Assembly: GCA_019359075.1 (NCBI GenBank)
Contig: JAHHIB010000020.1
Location: 20,270 to 84,269, forward strand
From: Kalymmatonema hyalinum WJT4-NPBG1
Lineage (GTDB): Bacteria; Cyanobacteriota; Cyanobacteriia; Cyanobacteriales; Nostocaceae
Reading direction: 5' to 3'
Length of the DNA stretch: 64,000 bases
How positions within the stretch are numbered: position 1 is the first letter of the stretch; each line of letters opens with the position of its first letter. Both the position numbers and the translations under genes were made by a program. The notes below the pieces were generated by a model. It saw only the letters and a list, made by a program, of their open reading frames with translations, was not told where the DNA came from and did not search any database. This document shows, one piece after another, positions 46,745 through 55,469 of this stretch.

Positions 46745-46867
46745 TTAGATACGTTTGCTCTGGCGTAGCACTCCCATTGCACCGTATACCTGCCCCATCA
46801 AGCTGATATCAATGACGCGTTGAAACTCTTTTGGTGTTGTATTGTCGAAAGTAGCAAAGACGACCAT
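46745..46867 (-). pseudogene. short-chain dehydrogenase fragment
   Basis: A 40-codon frame reads FDNTTPKEFQRVIDISLMGQ, then VYGAMGVLRQSKRI and a stop. This matches the helix region before the catalytic Ser/Tyr in SDRs (TPEEFxRVxEVxxxGxVYGxxAALRxM). Neither the nucleotide-binding loop nor the Tyr-x3-Lys is present, so it is a relic. Confidence 0.6.
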
Positions 46868-47411
46868 TTTCAGTGAAAACTAAGAATACCTTTACAAAAA
46901 TAATAACTCCCAAGAAGGAGTTTATAAAATTTTCAATTATATTATCCTAGATAATATAGGATTTATTTGATAAATATATTTATCATAATAAAACTCCTCG
47001 AAAATAAGGGTTATTTGATTCTTCGTTAATTCCCCAGAAACTCAAGTTCCACAGGGAGTAGCTTAAGTTCGCTTTAACGGACTTCGGCTATTACCGACAA
47101 CACTTGCCTGCGGAGGCTCTCTCGGGCAAAAGCAATGAAATAGGCTTGTCTGAAAAATTGTGTAGGAAACCAAAATTATGACTTTTGTGTGGCAGATTTT
47201 GGTTATAAGCTGATGCTCGTTTACATTGCACTTTTTTCTGTTGAGGCAGTCCATAGTTAATACTTACTATGGACTGTCTTCACGAGTAAGTAAGCAATTT
47301 CAATGCGTCACAGCTTATTTATGAAATTCTCTATAGCGTTTACTTATTAATGCTGATAGGGGAAGGAGTTGCCATTACAGGATTTAACTTTTTAAATATT
47401 GGCTAGACAAT
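46868..47411. other. AT-rich spacer upstream of the MFS gene
   Basis: No gene supported. Very AT-rich around 46910-47000, with a short repeat-like block at about 47066-47125 (CGCTTTAACGGACTTCGGC, CCTGCGGAGGCTCTCTCGGG). The inverted repeat TATGGACTG/CAGTCCATA at about 47247-47276 could form a hairpin. The promoter of the MFS gene should lie near the right end. Confidence 0.45.
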
Positions 47412-48875
47412 ATGTTCAGGCAATCAGAAGATGACTTATTAGTAGAAACAAGCCCTCTCCCTATTCACGAAATCGCAGAAGATAGGGCAATCACAGAGAC
47501 GCTACTTCCTCCAACTCCAAAACTGCTTTTTAAAATTTCTAAGCCGGAAATTCGGACAAGCCTCAGGGCGTTAACTTTTGAGAGTGTCTTCGCTACGGTT
47601 TTTTACAGTATCATCGGCAGCGCGTTGCTCACTAATTTCTTGCTGGAGCTGGGTGCCGGTCCAGTGAAAATTGGTCTTTTAGCCTCGATTCCTCAGTTGG
47701 TGAATCTGCTCCAACCGCTGGGAGCGTATCTGGTAGACAGAAGTCCTAGCTTCAACTGGTTTTCGATGTGCATTTTCGTCCCGTCGCGGCTACTGTGGGT
47801 GATTCTCGTGCCAGCGATTTGGTTGGTCACCTCAGTCACCTCTGATATCACTGGGGATCAAGTGGTGCTGTTGACATTGGGAATTATCTTGGTGACTAAT
47901 ATCATCGAAGCTTTGGGCCGTGCTCCCTTTTTGGGCTGGACGGCTGTGTTAGTCCCACAGCGGTTGCGGGGGCGGTATTTTGGCTTTCGCAATAGTCTTG
48001 TGAGCTTGACGAATCTTGTTGGTGTGCCGCTGCTGGGTCTAGCGGTATCGACCTGGCCCGGTGGAACACTGCAAGGCTACGGTGTGGTCTTGGTTCTAGG
48101 AATTGTGTTTGGGCTAAGTAGTCTGGTCAGTCAGTTCTGGTTGACCGATGTGAACCCGCAGCTTTTAAAAGTCGCCCATTCAGAGAAATCCCAACCGCAG
48201 CCCACGGGAATAGATCTTAGCTTCCTCAAAGACACCAATTTTTTGAAGTTTGTGTTTTACATTGCCATATGGTGCTTTGCCGTTAACGTCAGCGCTCCCT
48301 TCTTTAACCTCTACATGCTGGATAACCTGGAGATAAATGTCACTTTGGTAACAATTTATACTGGTATTTCTACTGGTGCTAATATGTTGCTGCTGCTTTT
48401 GTGGGGCAAACTGGCAGACCGGATTGGGAATCGCCCACTCCTGGTATTCGTGGGATTATTGGTGGGGGTGACACCTTTGTTGTGGCTAGGAACTGGAGCT
48501 GATCCAATTTCCCTTTGGGTCTGGTTACCCTTGTTGCACGTGCTAACTGGTGGAACATGGGCGGCAATTGACCTGTGTACCAACAATCTTATGATGGCAG
48601 TGGCACCGGTGGGTAATCTGTCCAAATACTTCGCGATCACGGGGGCGGTTGCTGGTGTGAGTGGGGCAATAGGAATCACCATCGGTAGCTTTCTCGCAAC
48701 TCTGGCTGGTGGCGGTGGCTTGCTGGGGCTGTTTGTTCTCTCAGGCGTGCTACGGCTGTTTGCCCTCCTGCCCTTACTTTTTGTTCAGGAGGAGCGCTCT
48801 ATGCCTCTGGCTCAGCTAATGGGAGTCCTGTTCCCAGTTAGGCAGCCAACAGAGCTGATTGAAGCAGAGAAATAA
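47412..48875 (+). CDS. major facilitator superfamily transporter
   Basis: A 487-residue integral membrane protein with about 12 hydrophobic helices after a polar N-terminus of about 60 residues. Features are the loop GARPFLGW-like LGRAPFLGWTAVLVPQRLRGRYFGFRN and, in the second half, a basic motif LWGKLADRIGNRPLL equivalent to the MFS motif A. It resembles uncharacterised bacterial MFS permeases. Substrate unknown; no operon partners. Confidence 0.85.
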   Translation: MFRQSEDDLLVETSPLPIHEIAEDRAITETLLPPTPKLLFKISKPEIRTSLRALTFESVFATVFYSIIGSALLTNFLLELGAGPVKIGLLASIPQLVNLLQPLGAYLVDRSPSFNWFSMCIFVPSRLLWVILVPAIWLVTSVTSDITGDQVVLLTLGIILVTNIIEALGRAPFLGWTAVLVPQRLRGRYFGFRNSLVSLTNLVGVPLLGLAVSTWPGGTLQGYGVVLVLGIVFGLSSLVSQFWLTDVNPQLLKVAHSEKSQPQPTGIDLSFLKDTNFLKFVFYIAIWCFAVNVSAPFFNLYMLDNLEINVTLVTIYTGISTGANMLLLLLWGKLADRIGNRPLLVFVGLLVGVTPLLWLGTGADPISLWVWLPLLHVLTGGTWAAIDLCTNNLMMAVAPVGNLSKYFAITGAVAGVSGAIGITIGSFLATLAGGGGLLGLFVLSGVLRLFALLPLLFVQEERSMPLAQLMGVLFPVRQPTELIEAEK

Positions 48876-48911
48876 GTTTTCGGGATTTCCAACAAATAAA
48901 TTATCCCCTAA

Positions 48912-48973
48912 CAGTGGGGTGGGCATCCCGGAGCGCACAGTTTATAGGACGCTCCCCAATCGCATCCCACAAG
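48912..48973. repeat. dispersed inverted-repeat element, copy 2
   Basis: GTGGGGTGGGCATCCCGGAGCG on the left and CGCATCCCACAAG on the right, with an inner GGAGCG/CGCTCC pair. A relative of the element at 141-201. It lies just after the MFS gene. Confidence 0.55.
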
Positions 48974-49047
48974 AAAAAGTTGGATATTTTTTAATTTGGA
49001 ACTCCCTTCAATCACCTATATTTATTTGCCGGTGGTGAATGAAGAAA

Positions 49048-49092
49048 AGTCTTCCTATAATTTCCCTTTTTTAGAGAAATTATAGGAAGACT
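49048..49092. terminator. perfect 17-bp-stem hairpin between convergent genes
   Basis: Arms AGTCTTCCTATAATTTC (49048-49064) and GAAATTATAGGAAGACT (49076-49092) are exactly complementary around an 11-nt loop containing TTTTTT. It lies between the convergent MFS and ndhK genes and probably ends transcription from one or both sides. No clear T-tract follows the stem, so a small transposable palindrome is an alternative. Confidence 0.6.
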
Positions 49093-49149
49093 ATTTACAA
49101 TCATGCAAGAGGATTAGAGGCAGGTTACGTTTAATTCTAGTTACCAATT

Positions 49150-49899
49150 TCAATCATTAGAGTTTAAGCTCTCTGTTTCTGATTCGTTTCTCATAGTCAT
49201 AAGAGCGGGAGGTACTGGCATTCCCATTGCTTGTGCTAGCGCTTCGGGTGGCTTCTGGCGAGAAGGCGCTCGCAAATATTCACCAGTTAGAATGCGATTC
49301 CCTACCTTCAAGTTGTGCCTGGTGCTGTAGTAGCGATGGGTTTGCGTAATTTTGCCCCGCTCCTGCATTGAGTCATTGGATATTTTTTTGCGAAGCTTGA
49401 TGATAGCATCCATAATTGCCTCCGGGCGGGGCGGGCAACCGGGTATGTAAACATCTATGGGCAGAATTTTATCAGCTCCTCGAACAGCAGTAGGAGAATC
49501 GGCGCTGAACATACCGCCGGTGATCATGCAGGCTCCCATTGCAATGACGTATTTCGGCTCAGGCATCTGCTCGTAAAGGCGCATTGTCGGTTGAGACATT
49601 TTCATGTTGAGAGTGCCTGCCAAAATGATTAAGTCAGCTTGACGCGGACTAGCACGAGGAATGAGACCAAATCTGTCAAAATCGAATCGTGAGCCAATCA
49701 TCGCAGCAAATTCAATAAAGCAGCAAGCTGTGCCGTACATCAGCGGCCATAAGCTGGAGAGCCTAGCCCAGTTATACACGTCGTCTAATGTGGTCAAGAT
49801 GACGTTTTCCGAAAGTTGATTAGTCACCCCGTAACTCACTGGGGACATTATTTGCTCTTTCCCAAATGAGCTATTGGGATTGATATCATTGGGATTCAT
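49150..49899 (-). CDS. ndhK: NAD(P)H-quinone oxidoreductase subunit K, solitary copy
   Basis: A subunit of the cyanobacterial NDH-1 complex on the thylakoid or cytoplasmic membrane; it holds the last iron-sulfur centre (N2) before the quinone. It has 249 residues with all four Cys ligands: Cys59 and Cys60 in [11 protein letters not shown], Cys124 in MGACMITGG, and Cys155 in [11 protein letters not shown]. In cyanobacteria ndhK is normally between ndhC and ndhJ; neither is here, so this is most likely a second copy. The N-terminus and last 50 residues ([19 protein letters not shown]) look diverged. A PAS-CRP regulator lies upstream on the same strand. Confidence 0.92.
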   Translation of the reverse strand: MNPNDINPNSSFGKEQIMSPVSYGVTNQLSENVILTTLDDVYNWARLSSLWPLMYGTACCFIEFAAMIGSRFDFDRFGLIPRASPRQADLIILAGTLNMKMSQPTMRLYEQMPEPKYVIAMGACMITGGMFSADSPTAVRGADKILPIDVYIPGCPPRPEAIMDAIIKLRKKISNDSMQERGKITQTHRYYSTRHNLKVGNRILTGEYLRAPSRQKPPEALAQAMGMPVPPALMTMRNESETESLNSND

Positions 49900-50132
49900 T
49901 ATTTTATCCTGAAGAGTTTACCCATCAGATGAAGGATAAAGAATGAAACATTAATCCCACTTAATTAATTCAGACTTCTGCCTTCATTTGCTATCTTTTT
50001 CCTAACATAAGTTCTGTCATTAACTGTTCCTTCTGTCTTTAGGAAGGGGCATCTGTTAAATTGTTCTGTGCTTGCAAATACAAAAATTAAATGGCTCAAT
50101 ATCAAGAAATCGTAAAATTGTAAGTTATGCCA

Positions 50133-51314
50133 TTAATGAATATCTTTGAGAATCATATGGTTTGTGGAGTCAAAACAAATTTTCCCTTGTTTCTGTAACT
50201 TGCCTATCATTCGTGTAATGGTTACCCTGGTCGTGCAGCAGGCGTTGGCAAGCTCTTCATGAGTGAGGCGAACCAAAAGGCGAGTTCCGTCTGCCACTGG
50301 TTGACCAATTTCCTGTTTTAAAAGCAGTAACAATTGGTGAAACCGGTCTTGTACCCTTCGTCTTCCACAAATGGCTAAAAAAGATTCTGTTTGCCGTAAC
50401 CGCCGATTGATTTTCGGTAACAGAGTATGGCTAAGGATTGGCAAAGCTGCAATTTCTGCTAGGTGTATTGGCACTAATTCCACATCGGATAAGGCTGTTG
50501 CTTGGTAAATGTGCAGCGCAGTCAGACTCGCACCAAAAACCATTCCTTCGCCAGCTAACCCAACCAGGACTTCTTCGCCCTTTTCACATAGTGTGCTCAG
50601 CTTCACCCAACCTTGATGAATATACCAAATCACTTCCGGGTTGAGAAGGATCGTTTCTCCTTTGCAATATTTATGCGAAAAGCGGTCTTGACGCAAGTCA
50701 CAGTTATTCTTAAACAGTGTTGATTCTACTTGCTGGCGCTCAGTAATGTCACGCAGCAGCCAACGTAGTGCTATTGGCTTACCCTGCTGATTGCGGACTA
50801 CTCCTACTGTCATGGCGGCATCAAACAACTGATCGCCGCGTTTTTGCATACGTATAACTAACTCTTTGACCTTGTTGGATTCGGATAATTGGATAAGGAA
50901 GCCACGAAAGGTCTGACGGTCTTCTAACGTCACGAAGTTAATAATTGGTTTGCCCACTAGATACTGCTGTAGGTAGTTGAACAATTTAGCAGCAGCACAG
51001 TTAGCTTCTTGAATGATGCCGCTGCCATCAGTTACCAAATAGCCGTCTGGTGCAAACTCGAATAAATCCTGGTAGCGTTGGCGTTCCGTTTCCAGCAAAT
51101 TTCGTGTTTGTATGAGTTCTTCATTCTGCTGATGGAGTTCTTGTGTAGCCAAATCCATTATTTCTGACGCGCTCCCAAGTTCGACGAGAGCTTGCGGTAA
51201 CGTATCTGGCATGACAGGCATCGTGTTTAGATTGTCGTACAAATCTGCTAAACGCCTGTACATTCGGTGTGTGCGTTGGACAAATTGGTCAATTTCTAAC
51301 TTGTTTACATCCAT
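50133..51314 (-). CDS. PAS-domain CRP/FNR-type transcription regulator
   Basis: A 393-residue protein with a helical N-terminus (1-80, coiled-coil-like LATQELHQQNEELIQTRN), a PAS domain (about 82-195, LFEFAPDGYLVTDGSGIIQEAN, ending RDITERQQ), a cyclic-nucleotide-binding-like barrel (about 215-300, KGETILLNPEVIWYIHQGWVK), and a C-terminal winged HTH with LTHEELANACCTTRVTITRMIGKL. PAS linked to an FNR-type effector is uncommon. There is no N-terminal Cys cluster for an FNR iron-sulfur centre. It may sense a redox or ligand signal through PAS. Its target may be the neighbouring ndhK gene 233 bp downstream; inferred from position only. Confidence 0.82.
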   Translation of the reverse strand: MDVNKLEIDQFVQRTHRMYRRLADLYDNLNTMPVMPDTLPQALVELGSASEIMDLATQELHQQNEELIQTRNLLETERQRYQDLFEFAPDGYLVTDGSGIIQEANCAAAKLFNYLQQYLVGKPIINFVTLEDRQTFRGFLIQLSESNKVKELVIRMQKRGDQLFDAAMTVGVVRNQQGKPIALRWLLRDITERQQVESTLFKNNCDLRQDRFSHKYCKGETILLNPEVIWYIHQGWVKLSTLCEKGEEVLVGLAGEGMVFGASLTALHIYQATALSDVELVPIHLAEIAALPILSHTLLPKINRRLRQTESFLAICGRRRVQDRFHQLLLLLKQEIGQPVADGTRLLVRLTHEELANACCTTRVTITRMIGKLQKQGKICFDSTNHMILKDIH

Positions 51315-52501
51315 TTGAAATTCTTACTACAAAGTTTGCAGAGGTTGAGCAAAAATCTGACAAATAGGGTTTGTATCAGGTGTAAGGCTTCAAAATAATT
51401 CTTAATTATTGATTCGTCATTCGTCATGGAGTTAGAAAGTACGAATGATGAATGACGAATTACTAATTATTTCCCTGACATCCGTACGAGGGCTAGGTAT
51501 TGCGCTAGAAACAAGTTAAGAGCATATCACCAAAATTGAGAAACTTTTAAAAAGAGAAAATGCTGATGACGTAATCAATTAAAAATTCCAAATAGCTAAC
51601 TAATTTTTTGCAATATCAATTGTTATTTGTGTCAAGAAATTATCAACATCTATCAAATATTAATAATTATAAAAAATAATATTAAATTTTAATTTATTAC
51701 AATTTTTTCTTCCTTATGAATGTAACCACATGATTGACGACTTTTGAATTAAGAACGTTAATAAGTATAATAGATGCCTCTGTTTTACCCAACTTCTATC
51801 GAAGGAATAAGTTAATTTTAAGTTAGCTTGTATGCGTGGATACAATTAACAGCTCTAAACCAGAACCCCAGCGATGGAATGGCGCGATTCCCTTGCCGAT
51901 TTACTCAGTAGAAGGTGTAAAGTAAAACCCCAATTATGTCAGGGTGTTTTTCTATTTGAAGTATATTGCATCTAACTTGATGCTTTTGTCTAAATACCCC
52001 AAAGTGCGAGACAAATTACATCCGTTTGCAACGGAATTATTTCTCCTTCCTCTCCCTCTGCGATCGAGAGCGAAGGCGTGCGGTTTTTTAATCATTCACA
52101 TGTAACCGAACTTGACATAACACAAGTACTCGGCATTCGCGGAGGGTCTGCCAAGGAGAATCGCCCTCCTACTATGGTAGACTTGTCTTGCTTGCGTTAT
52201 GTTGAGATATTTATGCCACCGGAGCAATGGCTAATCGTATTGCCTTCGAGAATTGGTCATTACCTTGCGTAAGGAAAGAATTCTCAGTTCCTTTAGTGCT
52301 GGTGGTCTAGCTGCTTCTCGGGCTGAAGCTGCCATTGATGGGATGTCTTTCAGTCTCCACTCACCACCAGCTTCTTATACCCTTTGCTACAAAAGGATTT
52401 ACAGGTTTGAAGTCGTTGGGGAAAATTTCTGCGCGATCGCCGCAGCGAAGATTACGATCTCTGTCGATCCACTGCTGCGTCGTTAAGAAGCTCGATTGTC
52501 C
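51315..52501. other. 1.2-kb region without a supported gene
   Basis: The left end is the PAS-CRP gene promoter region. An imperfect inverted repeat lies at 51404-51471, followed by a very AT-rich tract (51540-51740). From about 51840 to 52490 the composition is more coding-like, with two short plus-strand frames (52078-52272, 52253-52486), but their residues match no family I know and codon use is unconvincing. Possibly degraded coding DNA. Confidence 0.45.
51404..51471. repeat. imperfect inverted repeat
   Basis: ATTCGTCATTC (51412-51422) pairs with GAATGACGAAT (51450-51460); the flanks AATTATT and TACTAATTATT extend the symmetry. The ATTCGTCATT word is a common cyanobacterial intergenic repeat core. 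Confidence 0.5.
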
Positions 52502-52696
52502 TCAATAACGGAAACGCCTCTTATGTCGCTGCTGCCTGTGTCTCGCAACTGCTTTACGCTTGTGTTTCTCCAGAGGCGTTTCAAAGTGACGATGTTTCTT
52601 CATATCTGGAAAAATTCCCGCTTTGGAAACTTCTCGCTTAAATCGACGTAAGGCTGATTCAATTCCTTCATTTTCGCCCACAATTATTTGGGTCAT
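52502..52696 (-). CDS. rpsU: 30S ribosomal protein S21
   Basis: A small, very basic ribosomal protein of 64 residues that joins the 30S subunit near the anti-Shine-Dalgarno end of 16S rRNA. It begins [20 protein letters not shown], with [20 protein letters not shown] and a His/Arg-rich tail, all S21 hallmarks. The ribosome site AGGAGAG is directly upstream. It follows the RRM protein gene after 162 bp containing a strong terminator, the arrangement described for rbp-rpsU in Anabaena. Confidence 0.95.
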   Translation of the reverse strand: MTQIIVGENEGIESALRRFKREVSKAGIFPDMKKHRHFETPLEKHKRKAVARHRQQRHKRRFRY

Positions 52697-52759
52697 TCTC
52701 TCTCCTACTAAATTGACTTAATTGGTAGCTGGATATAACCAATCCAGTAAAACGCGAGC

Positions 52760-52786
52760 AAAAAAGGGCAGACTCCTTATCTGCCC
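52760..52786 (-). terminator. intrinsic terminator/attenuator between rbp and rpsU
   Basis: On the minus strand GGGCAGA-7 nt-TCTGCCC is followed immediately by TTTTTT, a textbook Rho-independent terminator. It sits between rbp and rpsU, so rpsU would be expressed only by read-through or from its own promoter. Confidence 0.85.
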
Positions 52787-52858
52787 AAAATACCCGAGAG
52801 TTCAATTATTTCTTTGTGATGAAACGATTGGAGAAGGAGCCAACACTCATCTCAAAGC

Positions 52859-53173
52859 TTAGTAGCGTCGAGAATATCCTCCACCACCACCACTATTGTT
52901 TCGTCTACCACCACCAAAGGAATCTCTGTCTTCGCGGGGCTTAGCTTTGTTCACTTTTAAGTTACGACCCATCCACTCAGCACCGTCAAGAGCCGCGATC
53001 GCTGCGGATTCTTCTGCTTCTGTTCCCATTTCTACAAAGGCGAAACCTCGTACGCGGCCCGTTTCCCGGTCTGTAGGTAATTGAACGCTCTTAACAGTTC
53101 CATACTCTGAAAAGACCTGTTTGAGGTCATCTTGTTCAACCTCATATGATAGATTGCCGACATAAATTGACAT
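52859..53173 (-). CDS. RRM-type RNA-binding protein (Rbp)
   Basis: A 104-residue cyanobacterial Rbp: one RRM with RNP-2 IYVGNL at residue 3 and RNP-1 RGFAFVEM near 42, followed by a Gly/Arg-rich tail (SFGGGRRNNSGGGGGYSRRY). Tailed Rbps in cyanobacteria are usually cold-induced and bind mRNA 5' regions. The start is preceded by TGGAG. A leader of at least 100 bp before the next feature could carry cold regulation. It pairs with rpsU downstream. Confidence 0.93.
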   Translation of the reverse strand: MSIYVGNLSYEVEQDDLKQVFSEYGTVKSVQLPTDRETGRVRGFAFVEMGTEAEESAAIAALDGAEWMGRNLKVNKAKPREDRDSFGGGRRNNSGGGGGYSRRY

Positions 53174-53429
53174 AAAAGATCTCCAGAATCAGATAGTAGT
53201 GTAGAGAGTTAGATTCGGAGAGACACTTGTAATAGATAAAAACAAACTGCACAACCGAATTTAATCCTATAAAGTGAGGATAACATAGAATTTAAAAGTG
53301 ATGTTGCCAACCTTTGAGAAAATTTTAGAAATAAAATAGACATTCAAAAGTTGGTTACGTAATGGCTTGATTCCAGCCGCCAACGCTCCCAGCAGATGCA
53401 CCCAACACCTACTTGGCAGCGCGCTGAGG

Positions 53430-53634
53430 TTACAACACAGCTGTTGTCGCGGTGGCGCAGAGCGAATTTTGACCTGCTTGCACTGCAACCACATCCACCC
53501 TCAACGACGAAAATCTTTCCGCAATGGAAAGCAGTTTGTTTGCGGTCATTGCGGTGCTAACCTTGACGCTGAATGACAATGCTGCACGAAACATAGCGCG
53601 ACTAGGGGTGTCCATAAAGTGCGATTCGCTGTGA
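53430..53634 (+). pseudogene. TnpB (IS605 OrfB) C-terminal relic
   Basis: One frame reads TCLHCNHIHPQRRKSF, then GKQFVCGHCGANLDA: the four-Cys zinc ribbon of TnpB. After a one-base insertion at about 53571-53574 the adjacent frame continues NDNAARNIARLGVSIK, the RuvC-III motif DxNAAxNIAR. Both parts are adjacent and in the correct order, so this is a decayed transposon-associated nuclease gene. The upstream RuvC-I/II parts are not visible. Confidence 0.75.
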
Positions 53635-54162
53635 GTAAAGTACGGTAATCACTCCATAAATCTGGCTTTTCCCGTTAAGTGTCTCTGGCAAGCTGCCAAC
53701 CCTCACTCTTGTCGTGCAATTTTAACCAGCCCCGCCACAGTACCCCGATACCAATGGGTGTATGACGCCGATGTTCCAAGTAAAAGCAGGCTATACGCGC
53801 TTGGCGGTTGATTTAATTCGGTATTCCACGGGCGGCATAGGAGTCATGATAAGTCTTTAACCGGACACAATATTAACTCGTATGTCACCCCATGAGCAGA
53901 TGGCATTTCATGACATTTAGGATATTTTATTGCTATCAAATAAAAATAGCGACATGGTAGCTTGTTGCTAGGCGATCTCTGAAATGCTTGTTAAATTTGA
54001 GTCGTTCCCCATCACTGTGGATGACCACCAAACATTCTTTTTGCGGCACAAATAAGAGGTGTCACAAGTTGTGTGATATTTCTTTACAAAAAAATGAAAA
54101 TTGCTCAACAATCACAGATCTCAAGCTGATTGTTGAAAGTTGATTCTTGAAAAAGGAGCTTT
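53635..54162. other. spacer between TnpB relic and RTX gene
   Basis: No intact gene. On the minus strand, about 53660-53850 reads RRHTPIGIGVLWRGWLKLHD followed by EGWQLARDT, with two in-frame stops in the stretch. This is protein-like and resembles cyanobacterial transposase tails, but I cannot assign it. From 53880 on it is AT-rich; the RTX gene has AAAAAGGAGCTTT just before its ATG. Confidence 0.4.
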
Positions 54163-55122
54163 ATGGCAGTTATTTACGGTACTACAGGAAACGATGATCT
54201 CAAAGGAACTCAAAACAATGATTCAATTTTTGGTGATAAAGGAGATGATGTTCTCATTGGTCTAGCCGGTGACGACTTTTTAGAAGGTGGACAGGGTAAT
54301 GACAAGATAGAAGGCGGCGACGGTGACGACATTCTATATGCTGGACTCAGCAAAGTACTATATGCTCCGGGTTACGGAGGAGACCCAAACAGCGAAAATT
54401 TCTTGTATGGCAAAAAAGGTGACGACCAGCTCTTTGGCTCTTTAGGTAAGGATTTCCTGTTTGGTGGAAGTGGGAATGACCAAATCATAGGTCTTTCTGG
54501 TGATGACTATTTAGATGGCGGCGACGGTAACGACAGATTAGATGGTGGGTTTGGCAATGATACCCTGATTGGTGGCAATGGAGATGATATTTTATACGAT
54601 GGAAGCTACAAGACTGGTGGCGGGGATGATTTGCTCTATGGTGGAAATGGAAATGATGTTCTCAACAGTGGAAGCGGCAATGATTTCGTTTTAGGTGGAA
54701 AAGGAGATGATATTCTCACTGGTGCTGGATACATACCCAGTGGTCCTTCTGGTGGTAGCTATGGAGTAGGTGAAATAGACATCCTGGTTGGAGGAGAAGG
54801 CAGAGATACATTCAACCTTGGAGGGCGAAACGCTGCTGGTAGCTTCTCTGTTTACTATGATGACTATAATCGGACAACTGCTGGTGAGAGTGACTACGCT
54901 ATCATTACTGACTTTAATCCAAGTGAAGATATGATCCAGCTTGTCGGAACAGCGTCTGACTATATTTTGGGATCATCTCCTACTGCTTTAGCGCAAGGGG
55001 TAGCCATCAACCTTAAAAAGCCTGATGGTGAGTTGAATGAACTCATTGCAATTGTCCAAGGTGTTTCGAGTTTGAGTCTTGACAGTAGCTACTTCACATT
55101 TCTTTCTCAGAGTCTTACATAG
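54163..55122 (+). CDS. RTX/hemolysin-type calcium-binding repeat protein
   Basis: A 319-residue protein made mostly of GGxGxDxLx nonapeptides (for example GGQGNDKIE, GGDGDDILY, GGNGDDILY) in blocks at about 5-62, 80-165 and 160-225, forming a calcium-binding parallel beta-roll. The C-terminal 75 residues (DFNPSEDMIQLVG and on) look like the non-repeat tail typical of type I secretion substrates. There is no Sec signal peptide. No type I transporter gene is nearby. No enzymatic domain is present, so a cell-surface or matrix role is more likely than a toxin. A strong ribosome site (AGGAG) precedes it. Confidence 0.9.
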   Translation: MAVIYGTTGNDDLKGTQNNDSIFGDKGDDVLIGLAGDDFLEGGQGNDKIEGGDGDDILYAGLSKVLYAPGYGGDPNSENFLYGKKGDDQLFGSLGKDFLFGGSGNDQIIGLSGDDYLDGGDGNDRLDGGFGNDTLIGGNGDDILYDGSYKTGGGDDLLYGGNGNDVLNSGSGNDFVLGGKGDDILTGAGYIPSGPSGGSYGVGEIDILVGGEGRDTFNLGGRNAAGSFSVYYDDYNRTTAGESDYAIITDFNPSEDMIQLVGTASDYILGSSPTALAQGVAINLKKPDGELNELIAIVQGVSSLSLDSSYFTFLSQSLT

Positions 55123-55469
55123 CAAGGCTTTTGAAAACTACATACCGACTCATGACAGCTACGCTATTATTTATTAGCTTAATAAATAATTCCGAGCAAT
55201 GCCGTAAGCTGGTCAATTGCAGACAGCCAATAATCAGAAGACGAAAACGATTAAATTTACATTAACTGGTGTTCCTCTTGCTCTGGATATGGCTAGGAGT
55301 GCTCCCTAGTAAGTCAAAAGCAGTTCTGGGTCTTTTGTCAAATACTTCTAGTACAGCATGGCGGAAGTAAACCGACGATTATTTTGACTCAAATTTCTCG
55401 TACACGGACTATAAAAAGATGGTAGGCGTATTTACGCCGCACGGTACTAGTGGACTGGTTCTTTAGTCG
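55123..55469. other. spacer between RTX and oxidoreductase genes
   Basis: A convergent spacer of 347 bp. I see no gene, RNA or clear hairpin with a T-tract. Weak repeats only. Confidence 0.4.

Noticed and set aside
52078..52486. Two short plus-strand frames (64 and 77 residues)
   Set aside because: No recognisable motif and overlapping frames; kept only as possible degraded coding DNA in the regional note.
54163..55122. RTX protein as a toxin or cytolysin
   Set aside because: Only calcium-binding repeats and a tail are present; no toxin, lipase or protease domain and no adjacent activator or transporter.
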